Origin: Trinickia dabaoshanensis
GTDB lineage: Bacteria; Pseudomonadota; Gammaproteobacteria; Burkholderiales; Burkholderiaceae
Assembly: GCF_002879885.1 (NCBI RefSeq)
Contig: NZ_PNYA01000012.1
Span: forward strand, 1 to 64,000
Direction of reading: 5' to 3'
Length of the DNA stretch: 64,000 nt
Program-made: the position numbers and the translations under genes
The notes under the pieces: generated by a model
The model's input: the letters and a program-made list of their open reading frames with translations, nothing else
Told to the model about the DNA's origin: nothing
Database searches by the model: none
In this document: positions 8,787 through 17,414 of the stretch, one piece after another
Layout of the letters: every line of letters begins with the position of its first letter
How positions within the stretch are numbered: position 1 is the first letter of the stretch

Positions 8787-9361
8787 ATTGCAATTGGAAG
8801 AACCGGTACGCGGTATTCTTCAGTAATCCATCGACGACAAACGTTTGCGCCGTCGACATTTGCCGGATATTGCGGATCGATCCTTATTTGGAATAAGAGG
8901 GAGGCGCTCGATGCCGTATCCTCTGCGACTTTGCGGCAGGGAGCCGTGCCCAAACGTGTTGAGCACGGTCGCCTGATCGTTGATTTCTTCTTTTGGGTCT
9001 GGGGATCGTAACTCGGTAAAGAAGGTCGATCGCCTTTATTTGCCAGTTTCGTCGGCCTCGACGCTGGTGGGACATCCCCTTAACGCATCCGTGCAAAAGG
9101 AATGCTTGCTCTCAGGTTCAATGCAAGATAAAAACGGCCGCGCATTGGTCGCGATTATAACAAGGCCCGGGATTTTCCATCGACAAATAATGCTGACCTG
9201 TGAAAGTTACCAGTTGCTTTGTGAGGTAATTGCTTCCGACAACGAAGACCGAGCCGCGCCCTCCGGGCCGATCTCTCGGTGGGGCGATTGACATGTAGCG
9301 TTCATAGGCGGCCGCTAGCATCCACGGGCGGCGGTGCAACCATTCAAGAGGCCCAGACGAT
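8787..9361. other. 575-base intergenic stretch without a recognisable gene
   Basis: No frame with recognisable family features was found on either strand. The stretch is visibly richer in A and T than its flanks, for example around 8790-8830 and 9120-9230. A short plus-strand frame ending at about 9010 (ending RLIVDFFFWVWGS) was noticed but has no clear start or match. It may be decayed coding DNA plus the promoter of the phosphoesterase gene. Confidence 0.5.
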
Positions 9362-11050
9362 ATGACGAAGAAGATCTCCCCCGATTCATCTTTGAACGCA
9401 ACGAGCGCAGGGGTCTCGCGCCGCGGTTTTCTCAAGCTCGCGGGTGTGTCGGGCATTGCCGGTGCGGCGGGCGCGCTGGCCGGTGCCGCGAAAGCGGCCG
9501 ACCCGAATGCCGTCGCGGACGGTACGCCCGAGCAAATTCATTTGACGTGGGGCGAGGATCCTACGTCGGAGGTCGTGATCTCCTGGGCGTCGCAGGCCGC
9601 GGCGATACAGCCGCGCGTCACGGTGACCTCCGATCATGGTCACAGCAAGACGGTGCATGCGGTACAGCGCACGTACACGGACGGGCTCAGCGGCGTCGTG
9701 GTGTTCTCCTACCATGCGCGCGTGCATGACCTGAAGCCGGACGCCACTTACCGCTATGAAGTGACGGCGGACAACAGCAGTGCCTTGGGCAACCCGTTCA
9801 GCGCCAGCTTCAAGACCGCGCCGCGGGGGCGCAAGCCGTTCCGCTTCACGAGCTACGGCGACCTAGCCACGCCCAATACGAATTGGGTGCTGTCCTCCCC
9901 GCAAAGCCGGTTCGCGGTGGAAGCCGTCGAGCGTTTTCAGCCGCTCTTTCATTTGCTTAACGGCGACCTGTGCTACGCGAACCTTAACCCGATGCACCAA
10001 ACCGAGGTGTGGCGCGACTTCGCGAACAACGTGCAGACTTCTTCTGCGAACCGTCCTTGGATGCCGTGTCCGGGCAATCACGAACTCGAGTTCTACAACG
10101 GCGAACAGGGCCTCGATTCATACCGGACGCGCTATACGCTGCCCGAGAACGGCACGCGTTTTCCGGGCCGGTGGTACGCGTTCCAGGTGAGTTCGGTGCT
10201 GTTCATTTCGCTCGATGCCGACGATATCGTTTATCAGGATGCCGCCGCCTTCGTCGCGGGTCCCGCGCCGCTCGTGCCCGCCCCGAGCACCGGCAATGCG
10301 CCGATCGAGCCGGGCACTTCGTTGTACGTGCGCGGCTATAGCGACGGCGAGCAGACTCGCTGGCTCGAGAAAACGTTGCGCCGGGCGGCCGACAGCCATG
10401 ACATCGACTGGATCGTCGTGCAGATGCACCAAGACGCGCTGACCTCCTCGAAAACCGGCAACGGCTCGGACAAAGCGTTACGCGAGGCATGGCTGCCGCT
10501 GTTCGAGCGCTATGGCGTCGATCTCGTGCTGTGCGGACACGATCACGACTACGAGCGCAGCTACCCGGTCTGCGGCTGCTTCCGTCACATGGGTACGGAC
10601 GTGAAGACCGGCGAGCGCGTCGATACGCTCACGCCGAGGCCGGTGCGCCACGCGCAGGTGGGGGCGAACACATTCGATATGACTCGCGGCACGATTCACC
10701 TGATTCTGGGTGGTGGCGGCACGAGCGCACCGCTCGACGTGTACGGCATCGATAGCGGCACCGGCAATCCGCAAGCGAAGGTATTCACGAAGCCGAACCG
10801 CCCGACGCCGGGCGCGACGGAAGGAACCTTCGTGCGTGCCCCGGCCGATGCGGTGGAAGATGCCGTCTGGTCGGCGCAGCGCGATACCGGAACGGGCTAC
10901 GGCATCGCGGTGTTCGACGTCGATCCGGGCGAGCACGGCGGCAGGACCACGATCACGATGAACTACTATCACGCGCCCGGTGCCGACCATACGCCGACCG
11001 GCAACTACGAACTCTTCGAGACGGTCACGCTGACGAAGCGCCGCCGTTGA
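9362..11050 (+). CDS. Tat-exported purple-acid-phosphatase-like metallophosphoesterase
   Basis: 562 residues. The N-terminus has a twin-arginine signal (SRRGFLKLAG, then an Ala/Gly-rich hydrophobic stretch ending AKAA at about residue 45). A purple acid phosphatase N-terminal fibronectin-like domain follows (QIHLTWGEDPTSEVVISWAS). The metallophosphoesterase domain has the metal ligands in order: YGDL, LNGDLCYA, PGNHELEF, VQMHQD and CGHDHDYERS. The predicted role is hydrolysis of phosphomonoesters in the periplasm or outside the cell with a di-metal centre. Cofactor loading before export fits the Tat route. No operon partner. Confidence 0.9.
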   Translation: MTKKISPDSSLNATSAGVSRRGFLKLAGVSGIAGAAGALAGAAKAADPNAVADGTPEQIHLTWGEDPTSEVVISWASQAAAIQPRVTVTSDHGHSKTVHAVQRTYTDGLSGVVVFSYHARVHDLKPDATYRYEVTADNSSALGNPFSASFKTAPRGRKPFRFTSYGDLATPNTNWVLSSPQSRFAVEAVERFQPLFHLLNGDLCYANLNPMHQTEVWRDFANNVQTSSANRPWMPCPGNHELEFYNGEQGLDSYRTRYTLPENGTRFPGRWYAFQVSSVLFISLDADDIVYQDAAAFVAGPAPLVPAPSTGNAPIEPGTSLYVRGYSDGEQTRWLEKTLRRAADSHDIDWIVVQMHQDALTSSKTGNGSDKALREAWLPLFERYGVDLVLCGHDHDYERSYPVCGCFRHMGTDVKTGERVDTLTPRPVRHAQVGANTFDMTRGTIHLILGGGGTSAPLDVYGIDSGTGNPQAKVFTKPNRPTPGATEGTFVRAPADAVEDAVWSAQRDTGTGYGIAVFDVDPGEHGGRTTITMNYYHAPGADHTPTGNYELFETVTLTKRRR

Positions 11051-11093
11051 GCGGCGGCAGGGCGGGCGTTTCCCTCCGCGTTTTCGGAATTGA

Positions 11094-11300
11094 CGGGATC
11101 GCGCGGACGTCGATGCGCTGTTCGATCGTGCCGTCGGCGCGGGCGCTTCCATGGTTCGGCCGCTGACCGATCACTTTTACGGCGAACGCAGCGCGACCGT
11201 CCGCGATCCGTTTGGTCACCAGTGGATGCTGGGCGCTCAAATCGAAAGACTCACGCCCGAGGAGATGCAGCGCCGCTACACAGCGCTGTTCAACGAGTAA
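11094..11300 (+). pseudogene. 3' remnant of a VOC/glyoxalase-family (PhnB-like) gene
   Basis: Directly behind a TGA at 11091, an open frame reads ADVDALFDRAVGAGASM, then VRPLTDHFYGERSATVRDPF, then GHQWMLGAQIERLTPEEMQR and ends at TAA 11298-11300. This is the C-terminal repeat of VOC proteins of the PhnB type, including the 'DPFGH.W' signature. There is no start codon or N-terminal half, and the sequence before 11091 is unrelated, so the gene is 5'-truncated. It sits immediately downstream of the phosphoesterase gene, suggesting a deletion or recombination scar. Confidence 0.75.
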
Positions 11301-11386
11301 CTTCGACGTCGAACAAGCGGCGCCTGTCTTACACGCGCGGCCGGGTGAGGCGAGGCATGCCGGAGAGCCATCCCTCGCCTCACACG

Positions 11387-11542
11387 TCAGCAGTTGCCCT
11401 TCTTCGCTTGTCCGGGCGGGCAGAAGCCGTTTCCGGGGCCGCCTTGCGGACGAACGACTACGCCCGGTTCGTCCGGCAAATACACGGCACATGCGGCCAG
11501 CGCGTTGGATGCGAGGGCTAAAGCGATAATGAGTTTCTTCAC
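11387..11542 (-). CDS. Very small putative lipoprotein (51 residues)
   Basis: A GTG at 11542 opens a 51-codon frame. The N-terminus has two lysines, a hydrophobic run and a lipobox-like end (KKLIIALALASNALAAC). After the cysteine come AVYLPDEPGVVVRPQG and a Gly/Pro/Cys-rich tail with FCPPGQAKKGNC. The composition is that of a secreted or lipid-anchored small protein, and codon use matches the neighbours. No strong ribosome binding site is seen; GGGGAT lies close upstream. Family unknown. It lies 54 bases downstream of the DUF4382 lipoprotein gene on the same strand and may share its transcript. Confidence 0.6.
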   Translation of the reverse strand: MKKLIIALALASNALAACAVYLPDEPGVVVRPQGGPGNGFCPPGQAKKGNC

Positions 11543-11596
11543 GATGATCCCCGACGCGAGAGGGCGGTGTCCGCCCCCTTGCTCATGATGGTGATG

Positions 11597-12763
11597 TTAG
11601 AAAGCGAAATTGACGTTGGTCTGACTGGTGACCGAGATGTTGGTGGCGGCGGATTGCGTTGCGCCGGAAGCCGCGTCGGCCTCTACCGTATATTGTCCCG
11701 CGGACAATGTCGCGGCCGTCAAAGCGATCGGCAGTGCGTTGCTATAGCTGCCGACCAGCGGCGCCGCGGTGGGAAGCGTCATCGTATAGGCGCCGGTATC
11801 GAGGTTCGCGTTTGCGGACCCGATTTCGTAGGTCCCCGTCGACGCGTTTTGAAGCGCTCGAATCGACGCATCGGCCGACGCGGTGACGGTGCCACTGACG
11901 GTATTCATGGTCGATGCGGGCAATGTGATTGGTTGCGCTGCGGTCGATACGTGCGTCGTGGCGCCGACGACCACCGGCACCGAGGCGATGATTCCCGTCG
12001 TCTCGTTCGGCTGCGCAATGACGATGTCGTAGTTGCCGTTGGTGGTGCTTTGGACCAGCGTCGAAAACACGAAGTGCCCCGTGCTATCCGCGATCGTGCC
12101 GCTGACCACCTTGCCGTTTTGTTCCGCGTAGACCGTTGCACCGGCTTCGGCGGGTGCGACATAACCGTCGATCGTGCCGACGACGGTCGTGGGCGTCGCC
12201 GTGACGACGGGTTTCAGCGCATAGCCGCCGTTGCCTTGTTGAACGACCGATTTACAGGCGTTGAAATCGAGCACCAGATCGACAGTCGAATTGGCCGCGA
12301 CATCGAACGGGCGGATGATCTTCAAACCGCTTTGCGTGGCGCTCGGCGTCGCTAGGGCTTGTTCGGCGGACGTTCCGGACACGACGACCGAGTTGGCCAT
12401 CGAGTTACCCTGGTTTTGTGCGAGGACGAGCCTGATTTGCTGATATTGGCCCGCGGGGAGCGTGGTTTGGCCGAGGGTTGCCATTGCACCGTTCGTCAGC
12501 GCGAGCAGATCGATCTTTTGCGGCGTGGCCAGCGCGATCGTGGCCCACCCGCTGTCGTTGTCGCCTGCGGACGAACTCGCGTTGATCCGCACTTGCGACA
12601 CGGTGACGTAGACGTGATCGAATCCACATGCGGGCGCATCGGTAATTTGCGCGTTCACCGTGCCGGTCGGCGTACTGGCGCTTCCCCCGCCGCCGCCGCC
12701 GCAGGCTGCCAGTACCATCGGCGCAATCAGGACCGAGGCCGCTGCTTTATTTAGGATCTTCAT
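11597..12763 (-). CDS. DUF4382-domain lipoprotein
   Basis: 388 residues. Signal peptide MKILNKAAASVLIAPMVLAAC ends in a lipobox (LAAC) followed by six glycines, the usual flexible tether of Burkholderia surface lipoproteins. Residues about 35-175 match the DUF4382 pattern (GTVNAQITDAPACGFDHVYVTV...KIDLLALTNG...LPAGQYQQIRLVL). The remainder looks like two or three carboxypeptidase-regulatory-like beta-sandwich repeats (VVGTIDGYVAPAEAGATVYA; VSGTVTASADASIRAL). It is probably an outer-membrane-anchored protein with a structural or ligand-binding role; no enzymatic motif is seen. Confidence 0.82.
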   Translation of the reverse strand: MKILNKAAASVLIAPMVLAACGGGGGGSASTPTGTVNAQITDAPACGFDHVYVTVSQVRINASSSAGDNDSGWATIALATPQKIDLLALTNGAMATLGQTTLPAGQYQQIRLVLAQNQGNSMANSVVVSGTSAEQALATPSATQSGLKIIRPFDVAANSTVDLVLDFNACKSVVQQGNGGYALKPVVTATPTTVVGTIDGYVAPAEAGATVYAEQNGKVVSGTIADSTGHFVFSTLVQSTTNGNYDIVIAQPNETTGIIASVPVVVGATTHVSTAAQPITLPASTMNTVSGTVTASADASIRALQNASTGTYEIGSANANLDTGAYTMTLPTAAPLVGSYSNALPIALTAATLSAGQYTVEADAASGATQSAATNISVTSQTNVNFAF

Positions 12764-12917
12764 GATGCTCGCCCCTATTATTTCTGGTAGTGGCGAGAAT
12801 ACATTTCCGGCAGCGGCGTTGGCCGTTCGGTTTGCAACAATTCGGTAATTTTGCGCGGTATTTGTAACGCGCGCGGCGACGGGAGTTAACCGGGTTGGTC
12901 AGAGCGGCGCCTCTGCC

Positions 12918-14474
12918 TCACATAACCGCCCCCAACTGCCACGGCACGAACTCGTTCTGCCCGTAGCCGTGCGTTTCGCTTTTCGTCTGTTGTCCCGACG
13001 CCGTGGCGAGCATGAGTTCGAAGATCGCTGCACCGACTTCTTCGACGCTTTGCTCGCCGTCCAAGATGGTCCCGCAGTTCAGGTCGATGTCCTCTTGCTG
13101 GCGCTGCCATAGGGCGCTGTTCGTGCCGAATTTCAGCGACGGCGCCGGCGCGCAGCCGTAGGCGGAGCCACGCCCGGTCGTAAAGCAAATGAGGTTCGCG
13201 CCGCCGGCCACCTGGCCCGTTGCGGAAACCGGATCGTATCCGGGCGTATCCATGAACACGAGCCCGTGCGCGCGCACCGGCTCCGCATATTCGTACGTTT
13301 CGACGAGCGGGGTCGTGCCGCCTTTCGCCACCGCTCCGAGCGATTTCTCTAGGATCGTCGTCAAGCCGCCCGCCTTGTTGCCGGCCGACGGGTTGTTGTT
13401 CATGTTGGCGTTCATCCGCGCGCAATAGTCTTCCCACCAGCGCAGCCGTGCAACGAGTTTTTCGCCGACTTCGCGCGAGGCCGCGCGGCGTGTCAGCAGG
13501 TGCTCCGCGCCGTAGATTTCGGGCGTTTCGGAAAGGATCGCCGTACCGCCGTGCGCCACGAGACGATCTACGGCCGAGCCGAGCGCGGGGTTGGCGGAGA
13601 TGCCCGAATAACTATCGGAGCCGCCACATTGCAGGCCCACCGTCAGATGGCTCGCGTCCACCGGCTCGCGCGTCACGCGGTTCGCCTGCGCGAGCAGTTC
13701 GCGCACGCGTTCGATGCCGGCGGCCACCGTGCGAGCCGTTCCGCCCGTTTGTTGGATCGTCATCGTCGTGAGCTGCGTACTTCGTTCGAGATGCTCCGTC
13801 TCGACCAGAGCGTCGATTTGATTAGTCTCACAACCGAGCCCGACGATGAGCACGGCATAGAAATTCGGATGCCTTGCATACCCGGCGAGCGTACGCCGAA
13901 GCACGTCGATCGGCTCGCCTTCGGAGGCCATCGCGCAGCCCTGGCCATGCGTCAGCGCTACCACGCCATCCACGTTCGGAAAGGCTGCGAGCGCCTCCGG
14001 GTGGATGTCGCGGCGAAACTGATCGGCGATCGCACGCGCGACCGTGGCCGAACAATTGACCGTCGTCAGAATGCCGACATAGTTGCGCGTAGCGATGCGG
14101 CCGTCCGCACGTCGAATGCCGGCGAACGTCGCACGCCGCGCGGCGCGCGGCGTCTCATGCACGTCCACGCCGAACGCATAATCGCGCTCGAACTCCCCCA
14201 TCGAAAGGTTATGGGTGTGGACGTGCTCCCCGCATCGAATCGGGCGGCTGGCGAAGCCGATGATTTGCCCATAGCGGCGTACCGGCGCGCCGGCTGCGAC
14301 GTCGCGCACGGCGATCTTGTGCCCGGGCGGAATGAGACCTGCCACGCGATGCTCGGCGTCGAGCGGCGCGCCGGGCACGAGTTGTTCGCGCGCGAGCGCC
14401 ACGTCGTCGCGCGGATCAAGCAGAATCAATGCGCTAGAAAGCTGCGGCGCAGGCCGTTGGCTACTCGAAGTCAT
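12918..14474 (-). CDS. UxaA-family sugar-acid dehydratase (altronate/galactarate dehydratase family)
   Basis: 518 residues. The N-terminal SAF-like part (about residues 15-95) is followed by the large UxaA domain with RNYVGILTTVNCSATVARAI, HGQGCAM, LIVGLGCETNQI, VGLQCGGSDSYSGISANPALG and VFMDTPGYDPVSATGQVAGG. These iron-dependent enzymes remove water from sugar acids such as D-altronate, galactarate or related aldonates to give 2-keto-3-deoxy acids. The start overlaps the SMP-30 gene by four bases. The linked lactonase and ABC importer argue for catabolism of an imported sugar or sugar acid after oxidation to a lactone. The exact substrate is not evident. Confidence 0.88.
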   Translation of the reverse strand: MTSSSQRPAPQLSSALILLDPRDDVALAREQLVPGAPLDAEHRVAGLIPPGHKIAVRDVAAGAPVRRYGQIIGFASRPIRCGEHVHTHNLSMGEFERDYAFGVDVHETPRAARRATFAGIRRADGRIATRNYVGILTTVNCSATVARAIADQFRRDIHPEALAAFPNVDGVVALTHGQGCAMASEGEPIDVLRRTLAGYARHPNFYAVLIVGLGCETNQIDALVETEHLERSTQLTTMTIQQTGGTARTVAAGIERVRELLAQANRVTREPVDASHLTVGLQCGGSDSYSGISANPALGSAVDRLVAHGGTAILSETPEIYGAEHLLTRRAASREVGEKLVARLRWWEDYCARMNANMNNNPSAGNKAGGLTTILEKSLGAVAKGGTTPLVETYEYAEPVRAHGLVFMDTPGYDPVSATGQVAGGANLICFTTGRGSAYGCAPAPSLKFGTNSALWQRQQEDIDLNCGTILDGEQSVEEVGAAIFELMLATASGQQTKSETHGYGQNEFVPWQLGAVM

Positions 14475-15391
14475 CGCAGGGCTCCCGCGTACGCACCGCG
14501 CACGCCGACATAGATGGAATAGATAGAGGTGGACGCCGCGATGAAAAGACGATTGCGCAGCGGCCCGCCGAAGACGAGATTCGCCACGGTTTCGGGCACG
14601 AGGATCTTGCCGAGCAGCGTGCCGTCGGGGGCATAGCAGTGAATGCCGTCGCCCGCGCTCGTCCAGACGTTGCCGTGCTCGTCCACGCGCATGCCATCCG
14701 GCACGCCCGGCGTGACTTCCGCGAACACGCGCCCGTTATGCAAGCGGCCGCGCGCATCTACATCGAACACCCTGATATGGTGCGGGCCGTTCTCGATATG
14801 CGATGCGCCGGAATCGGCCACGTAGAGCCGCGCTTCGTCCGGCGAGAATGCGAGCCCGTTCGGCTTTGCGAAGTCGTCGGCCACGCGCTCCACCGCCCCG
14901 GTGTCCGGCGCGACGCGGTATACATGACAGGCGCCGATCTCGCTCGGCGCACGATAGCCTTCGTAATCGCTCAGGATGCCGTAGTCGGGATCCGTGAACC
15001 AGACGGCACCGTCCGATTGCACGATGACGTCGTTCGGCGAATTGAACCGGCGGCCGTCGTGGCGATCCGCGATGACGGTGATGCGCCCATCGTGTTCGGT
15101 GCGCGTGACGCGGCGAGTGCCGTGCTCGCAGCTCACGAGCCGGCATTCCCGGTCCAAGGTATTGCCGTTGCTGAAGTTCGCGTTCGCACGAAATACCCCC
15201 GCGCCGATGCCCGGTACCCAGCGCATCATGCGGTTATTGGGGATGTCGCTCCACACGAGCATGTCAGCCGCCGGCAACCACACCGGCCCCTCGGTCCACA
15301 TGCATCCGCCGGCGAGCTTTTCGAACGGCGCGTTCGGTTGAAGCAGCGCGCGAAAGCGCGCGTCGTGGACCTCGTATTCGTTGGGATTCAT
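14471..15391 (-). CDS. SMP-30/gluconolactonase-family lactonase
   Basis: 306 residues, a six-bladed propeller of the SMP-30/LRE family. Recognisable segments are GCMWTEGPVWLPAADMLVWSDIPNN (first metal-ligand Glu), RFNSPNDVIVQSDGAVWFTDP (metal-ligand Asn), KPNGLAFSPDEARLYVADSG (Asn and Asp) and PDGMRVDEHGNVWTS. Members open sugar lactones to aldonic acids with a single divalent metal ion. It sits between the ABC permease genes and the UxaA-family dehydratase, and overlaps the latter by four bases, so it likely supplies that enzyme's substrate. Confidence 0.92.
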   Translation of the reverse strand: MNPNEYEVHDARFRALLQPNAPFEKLAGGCMWTEGPVWLPAADMLVWSDIPNNRMMRWVPGIGAGVFRANANFSNGNTLDRECRLVSCEHGTRRVTRTEHDGRITVIADRHDGRRFNSPNDVIVQSDGAVWFTDPDYGILSDYEGYRAPSEIGACHVYRVAPDTGAVERVADDFAKPNGLAFSPDEARLYVADSGASHIENGPHHIRVFDVDARGRLHNGRVFAEVTPGVPDGMRVDEHGNVWTSAGDGIHCYAPDGTLLGKILVPETVANLVFGGPLRNRLFIAASTSIYSIYVGVRGAYAGALR

Positions 15392-15447
15392 CTTGTTTTC
15401 CTAAGTCATTCTCGTTGCAGCCAACAAAAAATGGGCCGGGGCGCCGC

Positions 15448-16479
15448 TCATTGGCGCACCTTGTGTCCGCTCGCGACGACCACGGCGATGATGAGCACGC
15501 CATAGACGATCGAACGGACGCCCGCGCCGGCGCCTAACGCATTGAGCATTGCATTGGTGAGATAAAGGAATAGCGAGGCGCCCCAGACGCCCGCTACGGT
15601 GCCTTTGCCTCCCGCGACCTCGGTGCCGCCGATCACCACCACGGCCACGGAGATCAGCATGTATTCCACGCCCATGTCGAGCGCCGCACCGCCCGATACC
15701 GCCGCCAGCAGGAGTCCCGTCAACGCGGCGATGATTGCGGCGAGCACATACGTCACGCAGCGCACACGCTCCACTTGCACGCCGGCGAGCCACGCGGCTC
15801 GCGCGTTTTGGCCCAGCGCCGAAAGCGCGCGGCCGAACACCGTCCGATGCAGCACGAACGCCAGCGCGGCCGAGAGCACCAGCGCGAGCCATGCGATATC
15901 CGGTACGCCGAAGAGCCGTGCATTCGCGAACGCTTGCAGCGCGTGGGGCGGGGCGGGCATGCCGCGACTTTGCGTAATCGCAATCGATTGCACGATGAAG
16001 CTCGACGAGAGCGTGGCGATGATCGGCGGGATGCGCAGCACGCGAATCAGCAGATAGTTCGCCAGGCCCACGAAAACGCCCACCGCGAGTGCAACGGCAA
16101 TGCCGAGCAAGATGAGATCGTCGCGGCCTTTCATCAACTGCACGCCGAGCACGCCGCTGAGCGCGATCGCGGAAGGCATCGACAAATCGATGTTGCCGGG
16201 GCCGGCCGTAATGACGATCATTTGGCCGAGGCCGACCAGCACCATGAACACGGCGAACACGAGCGCGGTCGCGACGACGTTGCCGGCGACCGAGACGCCG
16301 AACACGCAGGCGACGACGAGCCAGACGAGCAGCGCGCCTGCGAGCGACCAGAGCCAGGGCGTGTCCCGCGAGCGCAGGCGGGCCACGAGCCCAACAATGC
16401 CCATAGGCGGCTCGACCGGAGCGCCGCCGGACGTTTCCGCGGTTGCCGCCGCCCGGGTACTTGAATCGTTCGCGCTCAT
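15448..16479 (-). CDS. Sugar ABC transporter permease (RbsC/YjfF type)
   Basis: 343 residues with about nine hydrophobic segments after a hydrophilic leader of about 50 residues. Family motifs are VITAGPGNIDLSMPSAIALSGVLGVQLM and the cytoplasmic coupling region ALGQNARAAWLAGVQVERVR. The C-terminal part VVVIGGTEVAGGKGTVAGVWGASLF is typical of carbohydrate uptake family 2. It forms the membrane channel with the permease encoded just upstream, whose stop it overlaps by four bases. Confidence 0.92.
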   Translation of the reverse strand: MSANDSSTRAAATAETSGGAPVEPPMGIVGLVARLRSRDTPWLWSLAGALLVWLVVACVFGVSVAGNVVATALVFAVFMVLVGLGQMIVITAGPGNIDLSMPSAIALSGVLGVQLMKGRDDLILLGIAVALAVGVFVGLANYLLIRVLRIPPIIATLSSSFIVQSIAITQSRGMPAPPHALQAFANARLFGVPDIAWLALVLSAALAFVLHRTVFGRALSALGQNARAAWLAGVQVERVRCVTYVLAAIIAALTGLLLAAVSGGAALDMGVEYMLISVAVVVIGGTEVAGGKGTVAGVWGASLFLYLTNAMLNALGAGAGVRSIVYGVLIIAVVVASGHKVRQ

Positions 16480-17414
16480 CGTTGACCTCCGCGCCGTTGC
16501 AGCAGCACGCGCAGCGAGAGCACGACGATCAAAATCGCCCCTTGCATGCCGACTTGCCAGTCAGGCGACACGTTTAGAAACGCGAGAAACGAGGCAGCCA
16601 GGGTGAGCGTCGTCGCGCCCAGTACCGCCCCTATCACCGACACACGCCCGCCGATAAACTCGCCGCCGCCGAGGATCACGGCGGCGATCGAAAGCAGCGT
16701 GTAGCGCAGAGCGAGATTCGCATCCGCGGAGGTGGTCAGCCCAAGCAGGCAGAGCCCCGCGAGCACCCCGAAGATGCCCGCGATGCCGTACAGCAACGCC
16801 TTACCGCGCACGAGCGACCAGCCGAAACGCCGCATCGCACGCGGGTTGCCGCCTGTGCCGCGCAGCCGCACGCCGAACGAAGAGCGCATCAGCAGTAGAT
16901 GCGCGAGAACGGCGATGACGGTCGACCAGAGGATCGGCGCGGCGACGAAAGGCGTTTGATATCCCATCACCGAAGTGAGCCAGGCCGGGCTCGCGCCGCC
17001 GGGCGTCGGCAACAGCAGGACGGCGAGCCCGTTCCAGACGAACGAGAGGCCGAGCGTGACGACGATGGACGGAATCTGCCTGAACTCGACGAGGGCGCCC
17101 ACAGCCGCATACAGCAGCACACAACCGGCGAGCGCCGCAAGGCCGACGAGCGGCCGATCCGCCAGCAGCGTGGCCCCGATGCAAGCGACCAAGCTGACGA
17201 AGGGCCCAATCGACAAATCGAGATCGTTGGCGGTGATGATCGCCAGTTGTGCGAGCGTTGCGAGGACGAGCGGCACGGCGAGATTGAGCAGCAGCCCGAT
17301 GCCGAAGTAGCTGAAGGTGGTGGGCTGCAGAAAGAAGATCGGCACCAGTACCGCGACGAGCGAAAACGCGGGCAGCAGCGCGCGCAGGGTAGAGCGATCG
17401 AGCGTCCGGTTCAT
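16476..17414 (-). CDS. Sugar ABC transporter permease (RbsC type)
   Basis: 312 residues from the ATG at 17414, which overlaps the ATPase stop (ATGA). A further upstream start would place a leader inside the ATPase gene. Polytopic, with TANDLDLSIGPFVSLVACIGATLL in the first half, RLRGTGGNPRAMRRFGW as the coupling loop and AVILGGGEFIGGRVSVIGAVLGA near the C-terminus. It pairs with the following permease as a heterodimeric channel, as in YtfT/YjfF-like importers. Confidence 0.92.
   Translation of the reverse strand: MNRTLDRSTLRALLPAFSLVAVLVPIFFLQPTTFSYFGIGLLLNLAVPLVLATLAQLAIITANDLDLSIGPFVSLVACIGATLLADRPLVGLAALAGCVLLYAAVGALVEFRQIPSIVVTLGLSFVWNGLAVLLLPTPGGASPAWLTSVMGYQTPFVAAPILWSTVIAVLAHLLLMRSSFGVRLRGTGGNPRAMRRFGWSLVRGKALLYGIAGIFGVLAGLCLLGLTTSADANLALRYTLLSIAAVILGGGEFIGGRVSVIGAVLGATTLTLAASFLAFLNVSPDWQVGMQGAILIVVLSLRVLLQRRGGQR

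Noticed and set aside
8912-9010. Short plus-strand frame ending RLIVDFFFWVWGS
   Set aside because: It looked protein-like, but there is no start, ribosome binding site or recognisable family; kept only as part of the AT-rich stretch.
9118-9456. 112-codon minus-strand frame before the phosphoesterase gene
   Set aside because: It overlaps the Tat signal sequence of the phosphoesterase on the other strand and shows no family features.
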